Position numbers and translations under genes: made by a program
From: G020350405 sp964513655
GTDB lineage: Bacteria > Planctomycetota > Phycisphaerae > Sedimentisphaerales > Anaerobacaceae
DNA: 49,573 nucleotides
Direction: 5' to 3'
Assembly: GCA_964513655.1 (NCBI GenBank)
Contig: CAZENQ010000014.1
Location: 1 to 49,573, forward strand
Shown: piece after piece, positions 25,559 to 33,467 of the stretch
How positions within the stretch are numbered: position 1 is the first letter of the stretch
How the letters are laid out: each line of letters opens with the position of its first letter
Notes under the pieces: model-generated
The model's database searches: none
Seen by the model: the letters and a program-made list of their open reading frames with translations, nothing else
Told to the model about the DNA's origin: nothing

Positions 25559-26581
25559 ATGAATAGCAGCAAAATTTCAAGACGCAGTTTCATCCGTAGT
25601 ATCTCTCTGATAGCCGCCGGCATATACGCCGGGAATGGATGCACTTTGAGCGGCACGAGCCGGTCTGAAGCTTCAAAGATTGGCCGTTACAATCCGAGGA
25701 GAGACGGCGGCTGTGCAGTTGCTTTAGGTTACGATGTGGACATGCCCCCCGGCGGCGATGCGTACCTGTACGACCGGAGTATCGGCTGGCTTTATACGGA
25801 TGATGAAATTGCCCACGGCCATTTGAACGACGACATACGAGACTACATCAATCGGCTGGCGTCAATCGCTGAGAGCTATGATTCGCAACTGGAGTTTTTT
25901 ATACAAGGTAATACTTTTGAAAGGGCTGTTGATACAGCCTTCTGGAAGGAATTTGCGAAAAGGGGGCACGCGATTGACAGCCACATGTACTACCACGACG
26001 GCCTTGTTGAGACACCGGCAGAGGAAGTGAGATATCAGTTAGCTAGGACAAAAAAACTGATCGAGACCGAACTGGGGACGGAAAATATTGGCGTGAGAGG
26101 TCCGAACGGGTATGAGCAGGCCCTTCGCGGCAAAGAGGATGTTCAGCAGGCCGTACTTGACGTTGGCATCAAATGGGTGAGCACGCAATTTCAATATCCG
26201 CGTTCTGATTCCGACAATGACCGGAACTGGATAAACATGATTCCAAAGCAGCAGCCGTTTTACTATAAGACCGGCCTGCTGGAGATTCCGTTCGCCGGCC
26301 ATCAGGACCGCTCCTTCTTCGACGTTGATATGGGCGGTTCGCCAAGGCCGGTTGATGAATGGGTCGCGTATCTGAAAGGATGCGTGGACATCGCCTATGA
26401 ACGCAGGTTGTTTCTAGCTTTGACTGTGCACCCCAGCACAAGTTTCAAACATGACCCGAAAGCCAGGTACGTCAGGGAGCTGCTCGCCTACTGCCGAGAG
26501 AGAGCCGGAATAATATTTTGCACTTATCGGGACATGTATCGCTGGATTTCAAACGAAAAAGGCAAATATCCCGTAGTGTAA
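25559..26581 (+). CDS. Tat-exported polysaccharide deacetylase-family protein
   Basis: A 340-residue protein. The N-terminus SRRSFIRSISLIAAGIYAG is a twin-arginine signal, with Cys28 as a possible but imperfect lipidation site. The remainder has the NodB/CE4 layout: GYDVD (Asp59, Asp61) in the place of the TFDD motif, S-H-x-x-x-H (His142, His146) as metal ligands after RGHAIDSH, and RGPNG (Arg180) as the third motif. CE4-type enzymes remove acetyl groups from polysaccharides using a divalent metal. The His spacing (HxxxH) agrees with the family; the substrate is not indicated. First gene of a plus-strand pair with an amidohydrolase, 82 bases apart. Confidence 0.7.
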   Translation: MNSSKISRRSFIRSISLIAAGIYAGNGCTLSGTSRSEASKIGRYNPRRDGGCAVALGYDVDMPPGGDAYLYDRSIGWLYTDDEIAHGHLNDDIRDYINRLASIAESYDSQLEFFIQGNTFERAVDTAFWKEFAKRGHAIDSHMYYHDGLVETPAEEVRYQLARTKKLIETELGTENIGVRGPNGYEQALRGKEDVQQAVLDVGIKWVSTQFQYPRSDSDNDRNWINMIPKQQPFYYKTGLLEIPFAGHQDRSFFDVDMGGSPRPVDEWVAYLKGCVDIAYERRLFLALTVHPSTSFKHDPKARYVRELLAYCRERAGIIFCTYRDMYRWISNEKGKYPVV

Positions 26582-26663
26582 AAATCTCAGCGTAAAACCG
26601 ATTTGAACGGGAACTTTCAGGAAAATCAAATTTCGCCACTTAAGTGTTATTAGGAGGTGAGGT

Positions 26664-27722
26664 ATGGGCAATAAAGATACAACTAATCCGACCCGGCGTG
26701 AGCTTCTTGCGGCTGCAGGTGCAGCCGCAGCGGCCGCGGTAATTGGGGGCAATCCTGTCATGGCGCAGCAAAGAACCACTGGGCGTGAATCCGGCAAACA
26801 AAAATCCAAACAACTTATAATTGACGGTCACAGCCATATGCTTATGGATGGAGATGTAACAGGAACCAAAAGGCGCAAAGTAAGCGACTTAAAGGAAATA
26901 GACATTCCCAAGCTGTTCAAGCAAATGGACGATTACGGCATTGAAATGTTCGTTTCGGTAGTGCAAGAGACAAAGCGGGTCTGGGGTGATTGGACGGGCA
27001 CAAATGAGATAATCGTTGACCTGCAGAAAAAGTTTCCGAAAAGATTCAGGGGAGTGTTTGGAGCTGAGCCTCTTGACAAGAATGATGTTTTCAACAAGAA
27101 ACGTTTGGGCGAGTTTAAGGCGGCTGTCAAAGACCACGGGGTACGAGGTTTGTGGCTTGGTCCTCCGTACCAGCATATATACGCCAACGACAAGAGGATT
27201 TATCCTTTCTATGAGGTGGCGGTTGAGTATGACGTTGTGGTTTACTACCACCACGGAGGCGGAATCGGGGCAGGGGGCGGCAAGGCGAGTCACGCACCTT
27301 TGAAGTATGCTAAGCCTATTCTATTGGACGACGTCGTAATAGATTTTCCCAGTCTGAGGATGAATATTGAACATATGGCGTACCCCTGGACTGAAGAACT
27401 CTTTGCCCTGATGAAACACGCGCCGAATGTTTACACGGACGTGTGTGAGCTTTTTTCTCGGCCGACGGTTCTGGCATGGTATCTGATGATGGCCAAAGAA
27501 TACGACGTGATTGACCGGATAATCTGGGGTACGGATTATGATGTGTATTGGTACAAAGATTATGACTTCACAGGGTACTTTAAGAAAGTCAAAAGAGAAA
27601 CCACCTGGATTAAAAAGGACCTTAACGTGATTTGCAAACGTGCGGGGTGGCCAAGCCTGACACAAGATGAAATCAACGGCATCCTTTATACCAACGTACG
27701 GAAATTGTGGAAACTCGGATAA
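26664..27722 (+). CDS. Tat-exported amidohydrolase_2-family protein
   Basis: A 352-residue protein. The Tat-type N-terminus (NPTRRELLAAAGAAAAAAV) ends at VMA. The mature part is a metal-dependent TIM barrel of the amidohydrolase 2 type: IDGHSHM (His56, His58) on strand 1, YYHHGGG around residue 193, NIEHM, and WGTDYD, the usual strand-8 Asp. These proteins hydrolyse or decarboxylate small cyclic or aromatic acids and lactones, and an exported one next to a deacetylase is uncommon. A strong TAGGAGGTG ribosome site precedes the ATG. Ring opening of a sugar lactone would fit a polysaccharide island, but that is speculation. Confidence 0.7.
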   Translation: MGNKDTTNPTRRELLAAAGAAAAAAVIGGNPVMAQQRTTGRESGKQKSKQLIIDGHSHMLMDGDVTGTKRRKVSDLKEIDIPKLFKQMDDYGIEMFVSVVQETKRVWGDWTGTNEIIVDLQKKFPKRFRGVFGAEPLDKNDVFNKKRLGEFKAAVKDHGVRGLWLGPPYQHIYANDKRIYPFYEVAVEYDVVVYYHHGGGIGAGGGKASHAPLKYAKPILLDDVVIDFPSLRMNIEHMAYPWTEELFALMKHAPNVYTDVCELFSRPTVLAWYLMMAKEYDVIDRIIWGTDYDVYWYKDYDFTGYFKKVKRETTWIKKDLNVICKRAGWPSLTQDEINGILYTNVRKLWKLG

Positions 27723-27724
27723 AA

Positions 27725-27802
27725 ATAGGATGGGCGCCGCCTAAGGCCGAGGTCATCGAGCTTACCACGCGAGGCGACGGTGTTTATCTGCTCGCCCCAT
27801 AG
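27725..27802 (+). pseudogene. Possible C-terminal coding remnant
   Basis: Immediately after the amidohydrolase gene, in another plus-strand frame, a short open stretch ends in TAG and reads IGWAPPKAEVIELTTRGDGV then YLLAP. Codon use is gene-like and it has no start of its own. It may be the last residues of a deleted gene, perhaps a glycosidase terminal domain, but no family can be named. Confidence 0.3.
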
Positions 27803-27839
27803 GCAACTAAATCATTTTTTTACGAAACACCTGTTGATG

Positions 27840-29810
27840 TCACCTTCGTCCGGCAGAGCTGACGTCGATAGGTTTGATGCCAAGCTTAAGAGCAGGTGAG
27901 TCCGGTGCGAAGCGGACAATACCTTTGTCGTAATCGGTCAAAAGCGGCTTGTTCAATACGTTTCCGTGGCTGGCCTGCAGCGGATATATATCGATTGCGT
28001 CGTATTCCTTCAATTTGTGACAGTTGACGGGTCCTTTTTCGCTGAAGATTAAGTTGTCTTTGAAGGTTGTGATGGCCTCACGGTTTCTGATGATGAGCGG
28101 GCCGATGGTGTAGACGACGTTTTTCTCGAAGGTGTAATCGGAGGACATATTGAATTCGAGCCTTGTTTCTTCATCGAATGTATTGATGAAGATATTGTTG
28201 CGTATGGCGTTGTTCCTTGCCTTGTGGTTGTGCGAGGGCCAGCCGATGTTTATCGAGAGGTTGTTTTCAACCAGGCAGTTTTCGGAGCGCTCATCGAGAT
28301 AGTAGGCACAGGTTCCATAATCATCATAGACGGCGGCGATGTTTCGTGCGAAGTTTCCTCGGACGATGATGTTTTTGCCTTCGTAGGTATAGATGGCCCC
28401 TCCATCGCGAAGTTCAAGCATCGGCCGGTAAATCAGGTTGTGCTCTATCACGTGGTCCCTGCCGCCGCAGTCAATGGCGGTATAGGTGGTATCGTGAATC
28501 TCATTGTGGCTGAGCTTGACAGCTTTGCCGGTTGCCCAGATGCCGATTCCGCTGGGATAAAGCAGACCTATATCGTGGATGTGGTTGTCGGCAATGAGCG
28601 CGCCGTGGCCATCGAATTTGATGCCTCCTGCGCCGGTGTGATGGATGTGACATTTTTCAATGTTCAAATTACTGGCGGATGCCTTAATAGCGTAACCGCT
28701 GACGTTAAGGATTTCCAACTGTTGCAGGCTGCAGCCCTCCGCGAACTGCAGGAAAATCGCGCCATAAAACTTACCCGCGCCGAAACCCCCGGTTATCAGT
28801 GGTGTTTTCGTCACCGACAGAGCGATGCCGCGAATGGTAATATTTTCGGTTGGTTTGTCCTTTGTGCCCTGAATCCGAATAATCCTGTCGATGGTTGGGA
28901 CGATCGCGTCGATGTCGGTTATCTTTTCAGTCGGCAGGGGCCAGTAGACGAGTTTTCCTTTCGAACGGTCGAGATACCACTGACCCGGCTGTGTCATTCC
29001 CTCACGCACATTCCATACGATGTATTTTTTTACCCCGAACGCGCCCGGCGGATAGCCTGCGGGGCTAGTAAATCTTAACATGTTTGCTTTTGTATCGTTG
29101 GAAGCAACGCCAACCAGCGATTCGTCCCACATGTGATAGACCCTGATTTCGGCATTCTTTAAATCCAACCAAGGTCCGATGTCGCCGGCGTCGTATCTCA
29201 TGGTGGTTTTCTGCTCTAAGGTAGATTTTCGTCGCGTGCCATCGGGCATGTGTCGGTCAAATGTGCCGAGATGGTTGAAGAATCCCTGTTTCGGCAGGCG
29301 TGCCCGCTGGCAGAAACGGCCGTTTACAAAGAAGGCTCTAAAGTCCCACGTGCCCTCCTCAATACCCGGCAGGGCAACGGAGTAGAACTTCTGGCCGTCT
29401 TTTTCCCAGGCTGTTACTTTCCGGCCGCCGATGAGAACTACCTTGGCGCCTGGTGCTGCTTCAATAGTCAGCCCGCTGTCTCTAGCGTCGAGTTCAAGTG
29501 GCTTATCTAGGAAGTATCGGCCATAGAGAATGACTATCCGCCGCGGCTGGCTGGGCCTGGCCCGCCGTGCCTCATCGCGTGCGGCGTACAATGTGGCAAA
29601 CGGTCCATCCGTCTGACTCTCATTGGGCCTAGGTCTGGTGCCCGACCAAGTGTCTCTACCTCCCGGTGCCACGAAATAGGTGCCGTCTTTTATCAGGCTC
29701 GTAACATTCATTTTGGGTGCTGCTTGGCAGGACAGTACACTCAGTAAGCCCCATGCAATCGTTAAGGAGTACAGGTGAGTCTTCACTTTTATATCCTTAT
29801 CTCGAACCAT
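27840..29810 (-). CDS. Exported right-handed beta-helix protein (GH141/polysaccharide-lyase-like)
   Basis: A 656-residue protein. A signal segment (HLYSLTIAWGLLSVLSC) may be lipidated at the Cys. The N-terminal part has the pattern FVAPGGRDTWSGTRP, GPFATLYAARDEARRA and GRYFLDKPLELDARDSGL, then parallel beta-helix rungs from about residue 300 (IEKCHIHHTGAGGIKF, LSHNEIHDTTYTAIDCGG, VENNLSINIGW). The frame-start ATG 29810 is possible; a GTG at 29786 after AAGGAT is an alternative giving a cleaner signal peptide. Proteins with this start and fold include GH141 alpha-L-fucosidase/xylanase-type enzymes and are usually annotated only as right-handed parallel beta-helix proteins. Last gene of the 22-kb minus-strand run. 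Likely a periplasmic or surface glycosidase. Confidence 0.7.
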   Translation of the reverse strand: MVRDKDIKVKTHLYSLTIAWGLLSVLSCQAAPKMNVTSLIKDGTYFVAPGGRDTWSGTRPRPNESQTDGPFATLYAARDEARRARPSQPRRIVILYGRYFLDKPLELDARDSGLTIEAAPGAKVVLIGGRKVTAWEKDGQKFYSVALPGIEEGTWDFRAFFVNGRFCQRARLPKQGFFNHLGTFDRHMPDGTRRKSTLEQKTTMRYDAGDIGPWLDLKNAEIRVYHMWDESLVGVASNDTKANMLRFTSPAGYPPGAFGVKKYIVWNVREGMTQPGQWYLDRSKGKLVYWPLPTEKITDIDAIVPTIDRIIRIQGTKDKPTENITIRGIALSVTKTPLITGGFGAGKFYGAIFLQFAEGCSLQQLEILNVSGYAIKASASNLNIEKCHIHHTGAGGIKFDGHGALIADNHIHDIGLLYPSGIGIWATGKAVKLSHNEIHDTTYTAIDCGGRDHVIEHNLIYRPMLELRDGGAIYTYEGKNIIVRGNFARNIAAVYDDYGTCAYYLDERSENCLVENNLSINIGWPSHNHKARNNAIRNNIFINTFDEETRLEFNMSSDYTFEKNVVYTIGPLIIRNREAITTFKDNLIFSEKGPVNCHKLKEYDAIDIYPLQASHGNVLNKPLLTDYDKGIVRFAPDSPALKLGIKPIDVSSAGRR

Positions 29811-29870
29811 TCCTTCAGTCCATATTCATACATTTCACATGTCCGCCGATACAGAAAGTAACCGGTGGAG

Positions 29871-31508
29871 TTAAAACGCCGCAGCGTGGCGCGGTATGGG
29901 CGCCTCCGGGTCGCCGGCGCCGTGTAACAGGCCGGTTTCTGGATTTATAACGATGACGGTTCTCATCTGCCAAAAGTCATCCAGGTCAATTTTGTGTCCG
30001 CGTGATTTTAGGTCTTCGATGACTTTCGGGTTAGTTTTGGTGCCCATGGTCAGACCGCCAAATTTCGGGGGCGGCTGACTGAAAGAACCGACTAAGTGCT
30101 CAGTGGAGTACCTGGGTGTTGAAACAAGCTCCGGAGCCGAGCGTCCGAAATCGATGTAATTGGTGATGATTTGCAACGAACCCTGGTCCTGCGTATCTCC
30201 TCCGGCCACACTAACGGCCAATACGGGCTTTCCGTCCTTGAGTACGAGAGAGGGAGTCAGGGTCATGCGAGGACGTTTGCCCGGCTCAATACAGTTGGGA
30301 TGACCCTTCCAGATGTTCAGACTGACGAGGCGGCTGCTGGTCCATATTCCTGTTTTGCCGGCGAGCTGCCCCCAGCCACTGGGGGTGACAGCTACCACGT
30401 TGCCCCATCGGTCCGCCGTGAGACAATTAGTTGTGTCATGTTCGGGTACAGATTTTAGCCCCTTTCTGGTCCTCATCTCATCCAGCAAAGGCTTACCGGC
30501 TACAGGATCACCGGGCCTTTGAACCATTGAGGCATGCCTGATATCAATTAACTTGCGCCGCATACGAGTATACTTATCAGAAAGCAACTGCCTTAAGGGT
30601 ACATCCGCAAATAGCGGGTCGCCATAGTAAACATCACGGTCAGCCAAGCCTAGCTTCATCGCTTCAACACAGAGATGTATCGTATCAGCCGATTGAAAAC
30701 CCATCGACTTAAGGTCATAACCTTCCAGTAGTTTCAGGGTCTGGAGCAGGTACGGGCCCTGTGTCCATGTGTTGCACTTATAGATTGTATGGCCCCGGTA
30801 GTTTGTTTCGACCGGTTCCTCGATTCTGGTGACGTGTCTGGCGAGGTCGCTGTATCGAATCAATCCGCCATTGGCCCGGCTCCATGCGTCAATTTCTCTT
30901 GCGATGGGTCCTCGATAAAAATAATCGGCCACGAGACTCAGGCCGCGTTTTCGGTCTTTAGCGCCTTTTTCGGCTTCGATAAGCCTGCGCAATGTCCGGG
31001 CCAGATCTGCGTGCCAGTCTTTTTCGTGCCGGTCCAGAATACGCAGCGCAGGTTGAGCTACCTGGGTAAAACGCATGGTGCCGTAGCGGTCGAGCAGGGT
31101 TACATAGGCATCAAGGGGGGCCGGGACCGGCATCGCCTGAATAGAGCCATTTTTTATACCGCCGGTCTTTTCAAAGTATTCCTGAGTGGCTAAAGCCGGT
31201 GCTTCTCCTAGACCACTCAGTGCTTCCACTACGCCACGCCTGGCATCATAGACCAAAATACCCAGTTCGCTTCCGAAATTGAACTGGTCGCTGTCGGTAA
31301 CGTTCAAGGCCAGCAGGGTCGCCACAGCGGCGTCGGCGGCGTTACCGCCTGCTTTAAAGATTTCCAGACCGGCCTCTGCTGAGCCGGTTCGGCCTGCAAC
31401 GACGACGTTTTTTCCTGAAGCCTGCCAGGTCAACTCATCTGCTTCTGTACTGCCAAACCCAATCAATATTACGAACCATATAGTGCCCAACAACCATAAC
31501 GCTCTCAT
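29871..31508 (-). CDS. Gamma-glutamyltransferase-family Ntn hydrolase
   Basis: A 545-residue exported protein (signal about 1-23). The large-subunit region has AGGNAADAAVATLLALNV, and the Ntn-hydrolase junction is HDTTNCL, where Thr359 would be the autoprocessing nucleophile that starts the small subunit. GGT enzymes transfer or hydrolyse gamma-glutamyl groups of glutathione and related amides; several relatives are acylases. The residue after the Thr pair is Asn, where classical GGTs have His or Asn, and the glycine-rich loop near the C-terminal subunit reads SVAGGDTQDQG. It sits between a propeller-GH16 gene and a beta-helix gene, an odd place for nitrogen or glutathione metabolism. It might act on an amide-linked substituent of the polysaccharide, but this is inference. 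Confidence 0.8.
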   Translation of the reverse strand: MRALWLLGTIWFVILIGFGSTEADELTWQASGKNVVVAGRTGSAEAGLEIFKAGGNAADAAVATLLALNVTDSDQFNFGSELGILVYDARRGVVEALSGLGEAPALATQEYFEKTGGIKNGSIQAMPVPAPLDAYVTLLDRYGTMRFTQVAQPALRILDRHEKDWHADLARTLRRLIEAEKGAKDRKRGLSLVADYFYRGPIAREIDAWSRANGGLIRYSDLARHVTRIEEPVETNYRGHTIYKCNTWTQGPYLLQTLKLLEGYDLKSMGFQSADTIHLCVEAMKLGLADRDVYYGDPLFADVPLRQLLSDKYTRMRRKLIDIRHASMVQRPGDPVAGKPLLDEMRTRKGLKSVPEHDTTNCLTADRWGNVVAVTPSGWGQLAGKTGIWTSSRLVSLNIWKGHPNCIEPGKRPRMTLTPSLVLKDGKPVLAVSVAGGDTQDQGSLQIITNYIDFGRSAPELVSTPRYSTEHLVGSFSQPPPKFGGLTMGTKTNPKVIEDLKSRGHKIDLDDFWQMRTVIVINPETGLLHGAGDPEAPIPRHAAAF

Positions 31509-31577
31509 AAGATTACTCCAATGGTCTTTTCCTGAATGTCATTCCGGGCGTGACAGTACGGCAGCGGTGGCCGGGCC

Positions 31578-33425
31578 TTATTTTTGCCATACCCTGATAT
31601 ACTCAATTTCATAATCTACAGGCAGGTCTTCGGGGTCGGGAAATCCTTCCCAGGCGAATGTCTCGGAATCGACCCAAACCTTCAATGGGTATTTCAAACA
31701 CCATATCTTACCCATTTCGGACTTAGGCGCGTCTTTGACCAGCTTGCCATCTGCGTAGAGCTTTATACCATTTTCATCCCACTCACACCCGTATATGTGG
31801 AACTCGTCTGCAACGCGCCAGGGCAACTGCACGTTGTCACACCAGCCATTCGTCTCAAGACCACCTACCTGCCAATTGTGAACGCACCATTCATACTTCT
31901 TGTCATCGAAACCCGTCTTGGAATCGCCCACAAATTCGAATATATCAAGCTCGGACTTACCGCCTGTTGCCCAGAAGGAGCTGGTAATAGAGGCATCGGC
32001 GGCCTTGCATTTTATTTCCATATATCCATATAGAAATGTATTCCTGCTTATTACGGCGGCTGTTGTGTATTTCTCATAAACAGAATTGCTGTCGGTGTCT
32101 ATTTTGGACGCGAAATCATAATCGGGGTCCCATTTTGTGGTTAAATAGAGCTTGCCGTTTTCGACCCTGACGTTTTCAGGTGCGAACTGGGAAGGGGCCC
32201 TGCCAATCCAGTTGTAAACACCGTCTGTTCCATTCACGAACCATTTATCCGCATCAATTGTGTCTGCGTCAAACTCATCGCTCATATCTTCTTTTAAGAC
32301 CCAGTTGCCGGTGTTGAGTGGGTCCGAGGCGGGATTTTTGGACGTGATTTCGAGGACCTGGATTGCCAGGTCTTCACACCATGGGCATCCCCTACGGCCG
32401 CCCCAGTTGTCTTCCCATCGCTCTGTTGCAACAATATAGATGTATGGCATATCAATCTCGAAATGGACCTCGGCCAAGGCACTTACACGATGGTCATCTC
32501 TAACATCCAGGCGATCAATCACGGGATTTCCTTCATACTTTACAAAGTTAATTCCGTCATAGCTGTAAGCATAACCGATACTTTCTTTTACATATTTTCG
32601 TGTGTTGCCCGGGGCGTTGCAGTCCTCATTACCAGCTTCCAGGCTGCCGCCGCCGTAGAATGTGTGAAACACGCCATTATAATAAAGCACTTCTGCTTCG
32701 GAGAAAGCCCCTTCGTCCCATTCACCCTTTCCTCCCGGAGACAATATAGGTTCCTGCCGCCGTGTCCATGGACCATAGATTGAATTAGATGTGAGGACAT
32801 ACATGGGCCCGTAATCGCACTGCGTGTAATCGGCATCTGTTACATATAAATAATATTTGCTGTCAACCTTGACGATACCGCACATATAAATCATGCCTGC
32901 CGCAAAACCCAGGCCTGTGTCATCACCAAGGATTGGGTTCTTTGGAGATTTTTTCCAGGGTCCAAGCGGATTTGATGCAGTAGCCACATTAAGCGTATTG
33001 TCTCCATTGGCAGCAGAATAAAACAGATAATACGTCCCACCTTCTTCGTAGAACGCTGCACAGGCTACATAACCGATATCATATTTCTCGGGCCCTGCCT
33101 TTATGATGGGATTGCCACTGTATTTGGTCCAGGGACCTGTCGGGTCCTTAGCGGTAGCTACACCAATCTGATAAGTATCCTTGTGTCCGTGGTAATACCA
33201 GTAGTACGTATCGCCAACCTTTACGATATCTCCGCTCTCAATAACCTCCGAATCCCAATCCTCTCCGGAATCCGGCCTGAAAACAGGATTAAGACTCAAA
33301 TCCCGGCGATATACGAAGCTGCCAGGTTGAAGCAGTGGAGCGCCAGTCGGTTGAACCAAGTCTTTGGCACAACCAGAGAAAAACAAGCCTGTCATTATGA
33401 AAAGTGTCAATAGTTTCGCTTTCAT
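31578..33425 (-). CDS. Lipoprotein fusion: beta-propeller (paralogue 5) plus GH16
   Basis: A 615-residue lipoprotein, MKAKLLTLFIMTGLFFSGC, with Cys19 as the lipobox. ATG 33425 follows GAAAGG; an in-frame TTG at 33440 is unlikely. The propeller spans about residues 35-365 (WDSEVIESGDIV, GPWTKYSGNPII, GAFSEAEV, ALAEVHFEI). A short linker (SKNPASDPLNTGNWVL) leads to a GH16 domain at about 375-615 with ELDIFE: Glu492, Asp494, Glu497. The GH16 part is nearly the same as in the 12253 protein (APSQFAPENVRVENGKL, FLYGYMEIKCKAAD, DYEIEYIRVWQK). One polypeptide thus joins a probable exo-acting propeller glycosidase with an endo-acting GH16, tethered to the membrane. I know of no common family architecture like this. 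Confidence 0.85.
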   Translation of the reverse strand: MKAKLLTLFIMTGLFFSGCAKDLVQPTGAPLLQPGSFVYRRDLSLNPVFRPDSGEDWDSEVIESGDIVKVGDTYYWYYHGHKDTYQIGVATAKDPTGPWTKYSGNPIIKAGPEKYDIGYVACAAFYEEGGTYYLFYSAANGDNTLNVATASNPLGPWKKSPKNPILGDDTGLGFAAGMIYMCGIVKVDSKYYLYVTDADYTQCDYGPMYVLTSNSIYGPWTRRQEPILSPGGKGEWDEGAFSEAEVLYYNGVFHTFYGGGSLEAGNEDCNAPGNTRKYVKESIGYAYSYDGINFVKYEGNPVIDRLDVRDDHRVSALAEVHFEIDMPYIYIVATERWEDNWGGRRGCPWCEDLAIQVLEITSKNPASDPLNTGNWVLKEDMSDEFDADTIDADKWFVNGTDGVYNWIGRAPSQFAPENVRVENGKLYLTTKWDPDYDFASKIDTDSNSVYEKYTTAAVISRNTFLYGYMEIKCKAADASITSSFWATGGKSELDIFEFVGDSKTGFDDKKYEWCVHNWQVGGLETNGWCDNVQLPWRVADEFHIYGCEWDENGIKLYADGKLVKDAPKSEMGKIWCLKYPLKVWVDSETFAWEGFPDPEDLPVDYEIEYIRVWQK

Positions 33426-33467
33426 TTTTTTGCCTTTCAAAACAGAACCAACTCAGTTATTAATAGT

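Noticed and set aside
28224..29078. 284-residue plus-strand frame inside the beta-helix gene
   Set aside because: Antisense to conserved helix rungs of the 27840 protein; apparent openness follows from the codon pattern of the real gene.
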